Source of the DNA: an uncultured Roseburia sp. | Lineage (GTDB): Bacteria > Bacillota > Clostridia > Lachnospirales > Lachnospiraceae | Direction of reading: 5' to 3' | DNA: 26,574 bases | Assembly: GCA_947652855.1 (NCBI GenBank) | Contig: CANTEO010000035.1 | Coordinates: 1 to 26,574, forward strand | Shown: in pieces, positions 7,226 through 14,039 of the stretch | Layout of the letters: the number at the start of each line of letters is the position of its first letter | Position numbering within the stretch: position 1 is the first letter of the stretch | The notes under the pieces: generated by a model | What the model was told of the DNA's origin: nothing | The model's input: the letters and a program-made list of their open reading frames with translations, nothing else | Database searches by the model: none | Translations under genes and position numbers: made by a program

Positions 7226-8686
7226 CTACTTTCCCTTCTTAAACATCAAAACCGCCTCAGAAGCTCCCTGGTTCCTCTTAAAAAGATCACGGGACAAAGG
7301 CATATCCATATTGATATATCTTTCCTGGCTCCAACCCACCCGTTCTGAAAGCTCCCATAAAAGGCGGTTTGTCTCAATTGCAACCTTCTTCCCCGCGCAG
7401 TTTGTGCTGTTGCTGCCAACTATATAAAACGCCGTAGCTCCAGGCTTTAACATGGCATCTGCCATCTTCATGGAATCCTTCATGTCAAGAAAATACTTCG
7501 CTAAAAGCACAGGCAGATTCCTTCTGCGAAACCCCACCTGCGGCTTATGGTTCTCCTCCGCTATTTTATCAATCAAATCCGTAATGGAACACGTCAATTC
7601 ATCCCTTCGCTTCATATAGACATCCCATAACTCTTTTCTTCTCTTTCTATCCGTATCCAGATAAGGGAGCGACGTCGCATACGGAGGCGAGGTAATTAAT
7701 GTGTCACATTGGCCCAGTAACGCAGAATTCGCATTCGAAAAAGATACGGAATTCCCTTCCATAACGAAAGATGAACCCATTTTTCTTTGACTCAGCGCGT
7801 CAAGATATGGGCTAACCCTTGTAATCTGCCGTTTCGCCTCACTTAAAAATTTTCTTTGCACATCCTTTGGCTGATACTCCTTAAACTCTTTGCGCACCCT
7901 AAGGTCAGATTCCTTTTGCCAGGAGACATTCCGAAGGATATTACTTAAGTTTAGCTTTAAAAAATCCTGCAAATTTCTGTCATCTATCTGTTCTATTGCA
8001 CATAATGCCTGCGCAATTTCTTTCAGAGCCTCTTTAGAAAACCAGCCAGATAAATAGTTCAAATCTGCCGCTGTCCATCGTTCAAGATCGCCCCCTGCCT
8101 CATCTTTCAGCAATCCCTTAACTGTTTCATAGGCATAGAAAATATCTCGTTTGGAATACTCCAAAATATTCGCCTTCACTCTCGCAATCAAAACCGACAA
8201 TGGATTCAAGTCAATTCCAATTCCCCTCATGCCGCTGATTTTCGCTTCACAGACACTTGTCCCGCTCCCACAAAATGGATCAAGCACAATAGCCCCTTTC
8301 TTGATGCCAGAAATATTAAAGCAGGCCCTCACCAATTGAGGGAAAAATTTCCCCCTATATTCATGAATGTCATGAACGCCATACCTTAGCACCCTCCCTT
8401 GGCGGACGCGAAATTCTTCCTGAAAAGGCGCGTCCATCAAAACAGCTTCCTTTCCGCCATAAGTGCTTTCCAGTTCGATCTGTACGGTATATTTCAGCTC
8501 TGTCTCCCCTACGCTCTCCCAATATGCCAAATCCTCCCTAAGCCGTTCCTCTGACACATTCTCCTGTACGGAATAAAGCCCCCCTTCTATGCTCTTAATA
8601 TTGCCAGAATCTGTTTTTTCCTTTAATTCCAATAGAGCAAGCTCCTTTTCAAACGGCTTAATATAAGATTTCATCTTTGTAATCAT
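7226..8686 (-). CDS. DNA amino-methyltransferase (first of pair), probable N4-cytosine type
   Basis: This is a second SAM-dependent DNA methylase. The 486-aa protein has an extra N-terminal region of about 100 aa, then HEYRGKFFPQLVRA (108-121), motif I LDPFCGSGT (135-143), the shared WFSKEA (215-220) and motif IV TSPPY (332-336). About 150 further residues presumably hold target recognition. Two different amino-methylases side by side usually means an asymmetric recognition site with one enzyme per strand, as in several type IIS systems. The start at 8686 has AGGA about 10 bp upstream. A small stem-loop (8707-8722) sits in the leader. Base composition is visibly more AT-rich than in tex or ior, consistent with horizontal transfer. 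Confidence 0.88.
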   Translation of the reverse strand: MITKMKSYIKPFEKELALLELKEKTDSGNIKSIEGGLYSVQENVSEERLREDLAYWESVGETELKYTVQIELESTYGGKEAVLMDAPFQEEFRVRQGRVLRYGVHDIHEYRGKFFPQLVRACFNISGIKKGAIVLDPFCGSGTSVCEAKISGMRGIGIDLNPLSVLIARVKANILEYSKRDIFYAYETVKGLLKDEAGGDLERWTAADLNYLSGWFSKEALKEIAQALCAIEQIDDRNLQDFLKLNLSNILRNVSWQKESDLRVRKEFKEYQPKDVQRKFLSEAKRQITRVSPYLDALSQRKMGSSFVMEGNSVSFSNANSALLGQCDTLITSPPYATSLPYLDTDRKRRKELWDVYMKRRDELTCSITDLIDKIAEENHKPQVGFRRRNLPVLLAKYFLDMKDSMKMADAMLKPGATAFYIVGSNSTNCAGKKVAIETNRLLWELSERVGWSQERYINMDMPLSRDLFKRNQGASEAVLMFKKGK

Positions 8687-8706
8687 AGTACCATCCTGCC
8701 TTTTAT

Positions 8707-8722
8707 AAGGGCAAAGGCCCTT
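8707..8722 (-). promoter_or_regulatory. Stem-loop ahead of the first methyltransferase gene
   Basis: On the minus strand, AAGGGC-CTTT-GCCCTT forms a perfect 6-bp stem with a 4-nt loop. It is followed by ATAAAAGGCAGGA, so there is no U-tract and it is not a classic terminator. It lies just upstream of the ribosome site of the gene starting at 8686, and could mark an mRNA processing site or tune translation. Confidence 0.4.
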
Positions 8723-8869
8723 CTACATATTCATTATAAAGCCTGACAAACAAGCGCTGCAGCCGCAAGAATCTCAAATGGAGTCACTCCTTGGCCGAAT
8801 GGCACAGGGATCTCCCTCATCTGAAATGCAGGAATTTCAAGCGGATTCCTCTCCAAATTCAAAGCATAC

Positions 8870-9715
8870 CTATGCAGCCTCTCTCACACCCTGCCTCAAG
8901 CATTCTTCTCCCAAACAGCTCAATTCCTGCGCCATGGCCGCAATGAGCGGGGAATGGATGGACACGTCATGCTGTGTGCGTTTTTTTGTCCCCATATAAT
9001 CATCTGTCTTATCCAATACGCAAAAGTCATGATACCCTTCAAAAGCTTCACACTTACGAAGCAATTTGCCTAATCCTTCTGGATATTGACGCAGGCATCC
9101 AATATTTTTCAATGCTTGATATCTGAAATATTCAGCGCTGATAGAATTTGTCATTGGCATACAAGCCAGCACAGCCTCAAAACGCTCTCTCATCCCCCGC
9201 TTCATTTTCTCTAAGCTCAAAAGCTCCGTCCCCATTGCAAGTGACATAAGCAGTTCACTTTTCATACGGTTCCTTCTCTGCGTGTCGCTGACCGATGGAT
9301 TATAAATAAATCCGTCAGGCTGAATCAAATTATAAATCAGCCGCTGATACTTAGCAATGTTTTTTTCACCCTGCAGCTCACTCAGCCAAAAACTGTTATA
9401 AATTGCGTAAACCGTCATTTGCCTCCACTGCCCTTCAAAATGGCTTAGCCTTCTGCCGTAGTTATGAGAATATGCCATCGGCCGACACTCCTCATCACGC
9501 AGCAGCTTTCGTTCCACGCTAAGCCAATCTGACGCCGTGCCTCCATGCAAGGCTATTTCACACAATGCCCCCTGTACACATTCCGTAGAGGAAATGCATC
9601 CACGCTCCACACGTTCATTCAAATCATACAGCCAATTTTCGATCCAGTTCCGCCATTCTGGCAATAGATTCAAGTCACCGTCTAGCCGACCCGGAAAAAT
9701 AAGATATTTTCGCAT
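8870..9715 (-). CDS. Unknown protein of the methyltransferase island, possibly 3'-frameshifted
   Basis: I recognise no family. The 281-aa product looks soluble and mostly helical, with Trp/Tyr-rich stretches (PEWRNWIENWLYDLNERVE near residue 19, FEGQWRQMTVYAIYNSFWLS near 93, LIQPDGFIYNPSVSDTQRRN near 129). It has no visible nuclease or ATPase motif. I start it at the ATG at 9715, which has GGAGGG upstream and shares one base with the stop of the preceding gene (TGATG). The longer GTG start at 9790 has no ribosome site. After its stop at 8870, another frame stays open for about 49 codons to 8734 with protein-like content (NPLEIPAFQMREIPVPFGQ). This suggests a recent +1/-2 frameshift near the (GA)n run at 8879-8886. 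Its place between a LAGLIDADG-like gene and two methylases suggests it is part of one system. Confidence 0.65.
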   Translation of the reverse strand: MRKYLIFPGRLDGDLNLLPEWRNWIENWLYDLNERVERGCISSTECVQGALCEIALHGGTASDWLSVERKLLRDEECRPMAYSHNYGRRLSHFEGQWRQMTVYAIYNSFWLSELQGEKNIAKYQRLIYNLIQPDGFIYNPSVSDTQRRNRMKSELLMSLAMGTELLSLEKMKRGMRERFEAVLACMPMTNSISAEYFRYQALKNIGCLRQYPEGLGKLLRKCEAFEGYHDFCVLDKTDDYMGTKKRTQHDVSIHSPLIAAMAQELSCLGEECLRQGVREAA

Positions 9716-10431
9716 CAAGCCCTCCAGACCGGGGCCGGGTATATCCCCCCAAACACAGCATACATCATAATTGGAAAAAACCACCTGCACGAAGTAGAAG
9801 ACGCACTGATGTCAATCCTCGCAATGCCTGCCCCTGTAGGCTCAACATGAGAGTATTGATCCGAATATTCCATAAGGCAAGGAGCAACCTCTAAAGCCCA
9901 TGGCTTTATCGCCAAAGAAATTTCCATTGTACGTAATTTCCCGTCCCCGCTTTTTCCTCCTCTCAGCATAGGAACGCCATATTTCAATCCAATGACGGCC
10001 AGTTCAGGAAAATACTGCGAGCCAACCTTCACTTTCCATGTGCTTACGCACTCCTCTTTATCAAACAATCCGCGCAATGCCCTTAAAAACAACTCAATGC
10101 TTTCATTTTCCGTCGAAGTAAATCCCATGCTAAGCTTTCCTGGACGGTTCAAAAACATAGCGAATAGATTGGCTTTGGGCGTTGACCCTTCTGCCAGATA
10201 AAGGCCCGAAACATAGCACAGCAATGGATCAATGCGAATGTTTTTCTTTAATTTAAGACGTTTTCCGCTCCCCGGCCATTTTCCCACCAAATCAATCCCT
10301 TCCTTCGAAAACACAGGGCGTTCCTGATGAATGACGCCATAGGGATGCTCCATAAAAAATTTCTCCACCTCTATTTCTTTTCCAATGCAGCTTGGCGTGT
10401 CAATCCACTCTACCATTCCAAAAATGAGCAT
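9715..10431 (-). CDS. LAGLIDADG-like putative endonuclease
   Basis: This 238-aa protein contains one LAGLIDADG-type motif, VSGLYLAEGS (residues 74-83), with E81 at the position of the metal-binding acid. A beta-beta-alpha run follows (ANLFAMFLNRPGKLSMGFTS, then NESIELFLRALRGLF), as expected for the homing-endonuclease/DOD core. Only one such motif is seen, which would require a dimer. No intein splice residues are seen, and it is not inside another gene, so it is free-standing. It is the first gene of the four-gene island and overlaps the next by one base. The ribosome site AAAGGGG and the ATG lie within a perfect hairpin (10422-10457). It could be a restriction or homing nuclease, or a DNA-binding regulator of the LAGLIDADG/WhiA-like type. 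Confidence 0.6.
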   Translation of the reverse strand: MLIFGMVEWIDTPSCIGKEIEVEKFFMEHPYGVIHQERPVFSKEGIDLVGKWPGSGKRLKLKKNIRIDPLLCYVSGLYLAEGSTPKANLFAMFLNRPGKLSMGFTSTENESIELFLRALRGLFDKEECVSTWKVKVGSQYFPELAVIGLKYGVPMLRGGKSGDGKLRTMEISLAIKPWALEVAPCLMEYSDQYSHVEPTGAGIARIDISASSTSCRWFFPIMMYAVFGGIYPAPVWRA

Positions 10432-10457
10432 ATCACCCCTTTATGATATGCTCATTT
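10422..10457 (-). promoter_or_regulatory. 14-bp-arm palindrome enclosing RBS and start codon of the island's first gene
   Basis: Bases 10422-10435 and 10444-10457 are perfect inverted repeats (AAATGAGCATATCA / TGATATGCTCATTT) with an 8-nt loop TAAAGGGG (minus strand). The loop holds the ribosome site, and the start codon (10429-10431) is buried in the right-hand arm of the mRNA hairpin. As DNA it has the look of an operator; as RNA it would hide the start codon. Either would give tight control of a toxic enzyme. Confidence 0.75.
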
Positions 10458-10493
10458 CAGCTTTGCTAAAGCGAACGCACTTTATACGCTCAC

Positions 10494-10522
10494 AGCAAAA
10501 TTTATTTACCGTAAATTTCGCT
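10494..10522. promoter_or_regulatory. Second inverted repeat upstream of the methyltransferase island
   Basis: AGCAAAATTTA (10494-10504) and TAAATTTCGCT (10512-10522) are inverted repeats matching at 10 of 11 positions around a 7-nt centre. It lies in the 181-bp gap (10432-10612), where the promoter of the island must be. I see no convincing -35/-10 pair there, only a loose TTGACT and a TATAAA. It is a candidate regulator-binding site. Confidence 0.4.
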
Positions 10523-10612
10523 CTAACCGCAACGCAGTCAAGTCCTCATATGCCTTACGCATCATTTTATATTATGCGACAAATTGATCTTACGCCTAAC
10601 AGAACGCAACCG

Positions 10613-12247
10613 TCAGCCCATATTCTGCCTTGCCACCAGATGCTCCGCGCCATACTTCTTACGCAGCGCAGGCTTTTCAATCTTTCCGGTCGCATTCCTT
10701 GGCACGTCTGCAAATATAAATTTCTTCGGCCGCTTATACCGTGGGAGCTGCCTGCAGAAGCCCTCCAGCTCCGCTTCCGTGCATTCCATGCCTTCCTTCA
10801 CCTCCACAATGGCTCCCGTAATCTCCCCAAGCCGCTCGTCCGGCAGGCCAATCACCGCTACGTCCTGTATTTTCTCATGCGCGCTCAAAAAATTCTCAAT
10901 CTGCACAGGGTAGATGTTCTCGCCCCCACTGACAATCACGTCCTTCTTACGGTCCACCAGGAAATAAAACCCGTCCTCGTCCATCTTCGCCATATCGCCC
11001 GTATACAGCCAGCCGTCCTTTAACGTCTCTTCGGTCGCCTTTTGATCGTTGTAATAGCAGGTCATCACGCCCGGCCCCTTCACGCACAGCTCCCCAACCT
11101 CCCCTTGGGGCAGCGGCGTCCCGTTTTCATCCACAATCCTGCACTTCCAGCGCCAGCCGGGAATCCCAATCGCGCCCACTTTGTGAATGTTCTCCATGCC
11201 AAGGTGGACGCAGCCTGGGCCTGTCGATTCCGAAAGGCCATAATTTGTGTCATACAGATGCTTTGGAAAATATTCCTTCCAATGCTTAATCAAAGACGGC
11301 GGCACGGGCTGCGCCCCAATGTGCATCAGCCGCCATTGATCGAGCGCATACTCCTCAAGCCTCACGTCGCCCCGGTCAAGCGCGCTCAAGATGTCCTGCG
11401 CCCAGGGAACCAGCAGCCAGACAATGGTGCAATGCTCCTTTGAGACGGCGTCCAGAATGATTTCCGGCGTCGTCCCTTTTAAAAGGACGGCCCTGCTCCC
11501 TGCGCACAGGCTGCCCATCCAATGGAATTTCGCGCCCGTATGGTAGAGCGGCGGGATGCACAAAAACACGTCGTCCCTGCCCGTCATATGGTGCCTCTGC
11601 TCCATCTGCGCCGCCTGAAGGAGGCTTTCATGGTTATGTAAGATAGCTTTTGGAAACCCTGTCGTCCCGGAAGAGAAGTAAATCGCAGCGTCGTCCTCAT
11701 CCTCCAAACGGACAAGCGGCGCCTGGCTGGAGCAGTCCGCCACCAGCTCCGGGTAGCTCTCCGCAAATGTGGGGCAGCCATCCCCCACATAAATCAAAAG
11801 GCGGCCTTTGCCAAGCTCCTCCTCTATGGACTCAATGCGCCCAATGAACTCCGGCCCAAAAAAGAGGATATGCACCTCGGCCAAATCGGCGCAGTACTGA
11901 ATTTCCTCCGCAGAAAAGCGGAAATTAAACGGCACCGCAATCGCCCCTGTCTTTAAGACGCCAAAATAAATCGGCAGCCATTCCAGGCAGTTAAACATCA
12001 GGATCGCCACGCGATCCCCTTTCTTTATCCCGCGGCCAAGCAGCATATTCGCCACCCGGTTCGCCTTTTCGTCAAAAATGCTCCAGGTGATCTCCCTGCG
12101 GTATGGCGCCGCAGACGTCTGCTGCACCAAGTCGTATTCCTTCCATGTGGCTTTCCTCGTATCCTTCAGCATGGGGTTTAACTCCACAAGGGCAACCTCA
12201 TCGCTGTATAATTTGTGGTTCCTCTCCAATAAATCTGTGACTGGCAT
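10613..12247 (-). CDS. AMP-dependent acyl-CoA synthetase (fatty/aryl acid-CoA ligase)
   Basis: This is an ANL-superfamily enzyme that activates a carboxylic acid with ATP to an acyl-AMP and then to acyl-CoA. The 544-aa length is standard. It shows the phosphate-binding loop YFSSGTTGFPK (190-200), the YGLSESTGPG adenine-binding region, the YTGDMAKMDEDGFYFLVDR motif with its conserved Asp residues, the hinge (KKDVIVSGGENIYP), and the C-terminal catalytic lysine region NATGKIEKPAL. AAAGGAG is about 9 bp upstream of the ATG at 12247. The substrate cannot be read from sequence. A neighbouring amidohydrolase and the ior-paaK operon suggest aromatic or branched acid metabolism, but it is a separate transcription unit. 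Confidence 0.9.
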   Translation of the reverse strand: MPVTDLLERNHKLYSDEVALVELNPMLKDTRKATWKEYDLVQQTSAAPYRREITWSIFDEKANRVANMLLGRGIKKGDRVAILMFNCLEWLPIYFGVLKTGAIAVPFNFRFSAEEIQYCADLAEVHILFFGPEFIGRIESIEEELGKGRLLIYVGDGCPTFAESYPELVADCSSQAPLVRLEDEDDAAIYFSSGTTGFPKAILHNHESLLQAAQMEQRHHMTGRDDVFLCIPPLYHTGAKFHWMGSLCAGSRAVLLKGTTPEIILDAVSKEHCTIVWLLVPWAQDILSALDRGDVRLEEYALDQWRLMHIGAQPVPPSLIKHWKEYFPKHLYDTNYGLSESTGPGCVHLGMENIHKVGAIGIPGWRWKCRIVDENGTPLPQGEVGELCVKGPGVMTCYYNDQKATEETLKDGWLYTGDMAKMDEDGFYFLVDRKKDVIVSGGENIYPVQIENFLSAHEKIQDVAVIGLPDERLGEITGAIVEVKEGMECTEAELEGFCRQLPRYKRPKKFIFADVPRNATGKIEKPALRKKYGAEHLVARQNMG

Positions 12248-12297
12248 ACTGCATACTCCTTTGCGCTTTAAAAGTTTAAACGGCTAAAGTAAAAATG

Positions 12298-12326
12298 TTG
12301 ACAAGCCTTGCCTTTTATTCTATCAT
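12298..12326 (+). promoter_or_regulatory. Sigma-A promoter of the amidohydrolase gene
   Basis: TTGACA (12298-12303), a 17-bp spacer and TATCAT (12321-12326) form a near-consensus promoter. The predicted start near 12333 gives an unusually long leader of about 150 nt before the ATG at 12482. The leader ends in AGGAGG and contains a small TGAC-GCAAA-GTCA hairpin. I recognise no known riboswitch in it. Confidence 0.75.
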
Positions 12327-12481
12327 ATTATCTGCATAATTCAAGTGACAGTTGAGAGCGCGTTTCAAAATCGCCCACTGGCAAATCTCCCACAAAGCGG
12401 AGCATACAGATGACGGGAATGAATGTTTTGACACGCCCTTGGCCGTCACTGACGCAAAGTCATTCTTTAGGAGGTTTTTAA

Positions 12482-13330
12482 ATGATAATTGATTTTCACG
12501 CCCATACCTTCCCCGACGCAATTTCCAAAAAAGTCCTTACAAAATTAAGCCGGCTCTCCCATACAAAATACTTTACGGACGGCTCTGTGGGCGGGCTGCT
12601 CTCTTCCATGCAGGAGGCCGGCATAACGTATTCCGTGAACCTTCCGGTCATGACAGGCGAGGGGCAGGTGGAAAAGGTCAACAGCGCCCTGATCGACGGC
12701 AGGGAAGGCTTACTCGCGCAGGGGATTGTCACGTTTGGGGGGATGCACCCAGACTACGGAAACTATAAGGCAGAACTGCTTCGCCTGAAAAACAATGGCA
12801 TTTTAGGGATAAAAATCCATCCCGCCTACCAGAACACGGACATTGACGACATCCGAATGCTGCGGATCATTGACTGCGCCGCAGAGCTTGGCCTGATCGT
12901 GCTGACCCATGCCGGAATTGACATCGGCATCTACGATCACAACTATTCGTCCGTTCGGCAGATCCTATCTGTCATTGACAAACTCCACCCTGAGAAATTT
13001 GTCCTCGCGCACATGGGCAACTGGGGCTGTTGGGAGGAGGTGGAGCGCGACTTAGCGGGCGCGGACGTTTACTTTGACACCGCCTTCGCCATTGGCCCAA
13101 TCACGCAAAATGAAGAAAAAAGCGGCACGCCCTATCTTTCCGGCAACTTAAGCGACGAGGCGTTCCTTCGGATTGTGCGAAAGCACGGCGCCGGCAAAAT
13201 CCTGTTCGCGACAGACTCCCCATGGGAGTCGCAGAAAGACTATGTAGGGCGGATGCAGAAAATCCCGCTTTCCGAAACAGAACAAGAGCAGATTTTCGCG
13301 GGGAACGCGAAACGGCTGCTGATGCTATAA
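12482..13330 (+). CDS. Metal-dependent amidohydrolase (amidohydrolase 2 / TIM-barrel)
   Basis: This belongs to the COG2159-like branch of the amidohydrolase superfamily, which includes decarboxylases and hydrolases with a single or double metal centre in a TIM barrel. The 282-aa protein has the HxH metal motif (H6, H8 in DFHAHTF), K111/H113 in IKIHPAY, H143 in LTHAG, H177 in AHMGNWG and the final catalytic aspartate D245 in FATDSPW. The start is set by AGGAGG at 7 bp. It is the only plus-strand gene in this part, has its own promoter (12298-12326) and ends at a strong terminator (13337-13371). The substrate is unknown. Confidence 0.88.
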   Translation: MIIDFHAHTFPDAISKKVLTKLSRLSHTKYFTDGSVGGLLSSMQEAGITYSVNLPVMTGEGQVEKVNSALIDGREGLLAQGIVTFGGMHPDYGNYKAELLRLKNNGILGIKIHPAYQNTDIDDIRMLRIIDCAAELGLIVLTHAGIDIGIYDHNYSSVRQILSVIDKLHPEKFVLAHMGNWGCWEEVERDLAGADVYFDTAFAIGPITQNEEKSGTPYLSGNLSDEAFLRIVRKHGAGKILFATDSPWESQKDYVGRMQKIPLSETEQEQIFAGNAKRLLML

Positions 13331-13336
13331 GCAAGC

Positions 13337-13371
13337 AGGGCATGGAAGAATCTGCCTTCCATGCCCTCTTT
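13337..13371 (+). terminator. Rho-independent terminator of the amidohydrolase gene
   Basis: A perfect 12-bp stem AGGGCATGGAAG / CTTCCATGCCCT (13337-13348 and 13356-13367) with a 7-nt loop is followed by TCTTTTTATTCTTTT. It starts 7 bp after the stop. It also separates this gene from the convergent hydrolase ending at 13372, but has no T-tract in that direction. Confidence 0.9.
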
Positions 13372-13905
13372 TTATTCTTTTCTTTGAATCTGACAGCTTT
13401 CCATAACCGCAAGCGCCGCCAGATGCTTTTCTGGCGTAACGCCCGCGCAGCAGGACGGATCGACATAGACTGGCAGCTCCGGCATTGCCGACTTAATCAT
13501 CAGCGCATTGCTCACCACGCAGATGTCCGTGCAGATCCCCACCAGCTCCACCGAAGCCAGCAGCCCCTTCCCATAAAGCTCTTTCAAATCCGAAGCCAGA
13601 GCCTCGCTCCCAAAGCACGGCTTCTGATACGCCTTAAGCTTTCGCTCTTCCCGAAGCGCCTCAAGCTCTGGAACCAATTCCCATCCCTTCGTCCCCGCGA
13701 TGCAGTGCGGGATGGGCAGAAGCCTCCCTTCCTGCGTATTCAGGTAATCTTCGGAATGTGTGTCCTGCGTCAAGAAAATCTCCCCGTCAAATTGGCCCGC
13801 TTTCTTCAACAGGCGCGGCAGCATCTGCTGCGCCTCTGCCGTTCCAAGGGCTCCGGTGACAAAATCATTTTGCACATCCACGATAATTAAAATGTCTTTC
13901 TTCAT
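13372..13905 (-). CDS. Isochorismatase-family cysteine hydrolase, nicotinamidase-like
   Basis: It probably deamidates nicotinamide to nicotinate for NAD salvage, or hydrolyses a related amide. The 177-aa protein has the catalytic triad in family context: D10 (IIVDVQNDF), K95 (QKPCFGS) and C129 (GICTDICVVS). D48 and H50 (DTH) with H67 (IPHCI) form a metal-binding set typical of nicotinamidases and not of isochorismatases proper. I start it at 13905, where GGAGG is 8 bp upstream, rather than at the ATG at 13995, whose added residues would be promoter DNA. A palindrome overlaps its -10 box. Confidence 0.85.
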   Translation of the reverse strand: MKKDILIIVDVQNDFVTGALGTAEAQQMLPRLLKKAGQFDGEIFLTQDTHSEDYLNTQEGRLLPIPHCIAGTKGWELVPELEALREERKLKAYQKPCFGSEALASDLKELYGKGLLASVELVGICTDICVVSNALMIKSAMPELPVYVDPSCCAGVTPEKHLAALAVMESCQIQRKE

Positions 13906-13942
13906 AAAGCTTTCCTCCGTCAATCCTCTATCAATGCTTCTT

Positions 13943-13973
13943 CCATTATATCGGTCGCTATAATGGCTCTGCA
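13943..13973 (-). promoter_or_regulatory. Promoter with overlapping palindrome for the nicotinamidase-like gene
   Basis: On the minus strand, a perfect -10 TATAAT (13945-13950) lies 17 bp after a weak -35 TGCAGA (13968-13973). The -10 box sits in a perfect inverted repeat CCATTATA-N8-TATAATGG (13943-13966), which is well placed as a repressor operator. Transcription would start near 13938, about 33 nt before the ATG at 13905. Confidence 0.55.
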
Positions 13974-13985
13974 TTGCCAGATTAT

Positions 13986-14022
13986 GAAAAACCAAAACGC
14001 GCCAGGCTCTTCGCCTGGCACG
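13986..14022 (-). terminator. Terminator of the iorA-iorB-paaK operon
   Basis: On the minus strand, GCCAGGC-GAAGA-GCCTGGC (14001-14019, extendable to about 10 bp with one mismatch) is followed by GCGTTTTGGTTTTT. It lies 18 bp after the stop of the CoA ligase gene. Confidence 0.8.
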
Positions 14023-14039
14023 CCCATCCTACAGCCTTT

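Noticed and set aside
8778..8999. 73-codon plus-strand frame opposite the end of the unknown island gene
   Set aside because: There is no ribosome site, and it is antisense to a better-supported frame.
9715..9790. Possible single protein spanning the LAGLIDADG-like gene and the next one, joined by slippage at T6 or G6 runs
   Set aside because: The second gene has its own ATG at 9715 with GGAGGG upstream and a TGATG stop/start overlap, so normal coupling explains the arrangement.
12327..12481. Known riboswitch in the amidohydrolase leader
   Set aside because: I could not match the conserved core of any class I know; left only as a low-interest leader.
13222..13890. 222-codon plus-strand frame over the end of the amidohydrolase and the nicotinamidase-like gene
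   Set aside because: It overlaps two well-supported genes and their terminator in other frames.
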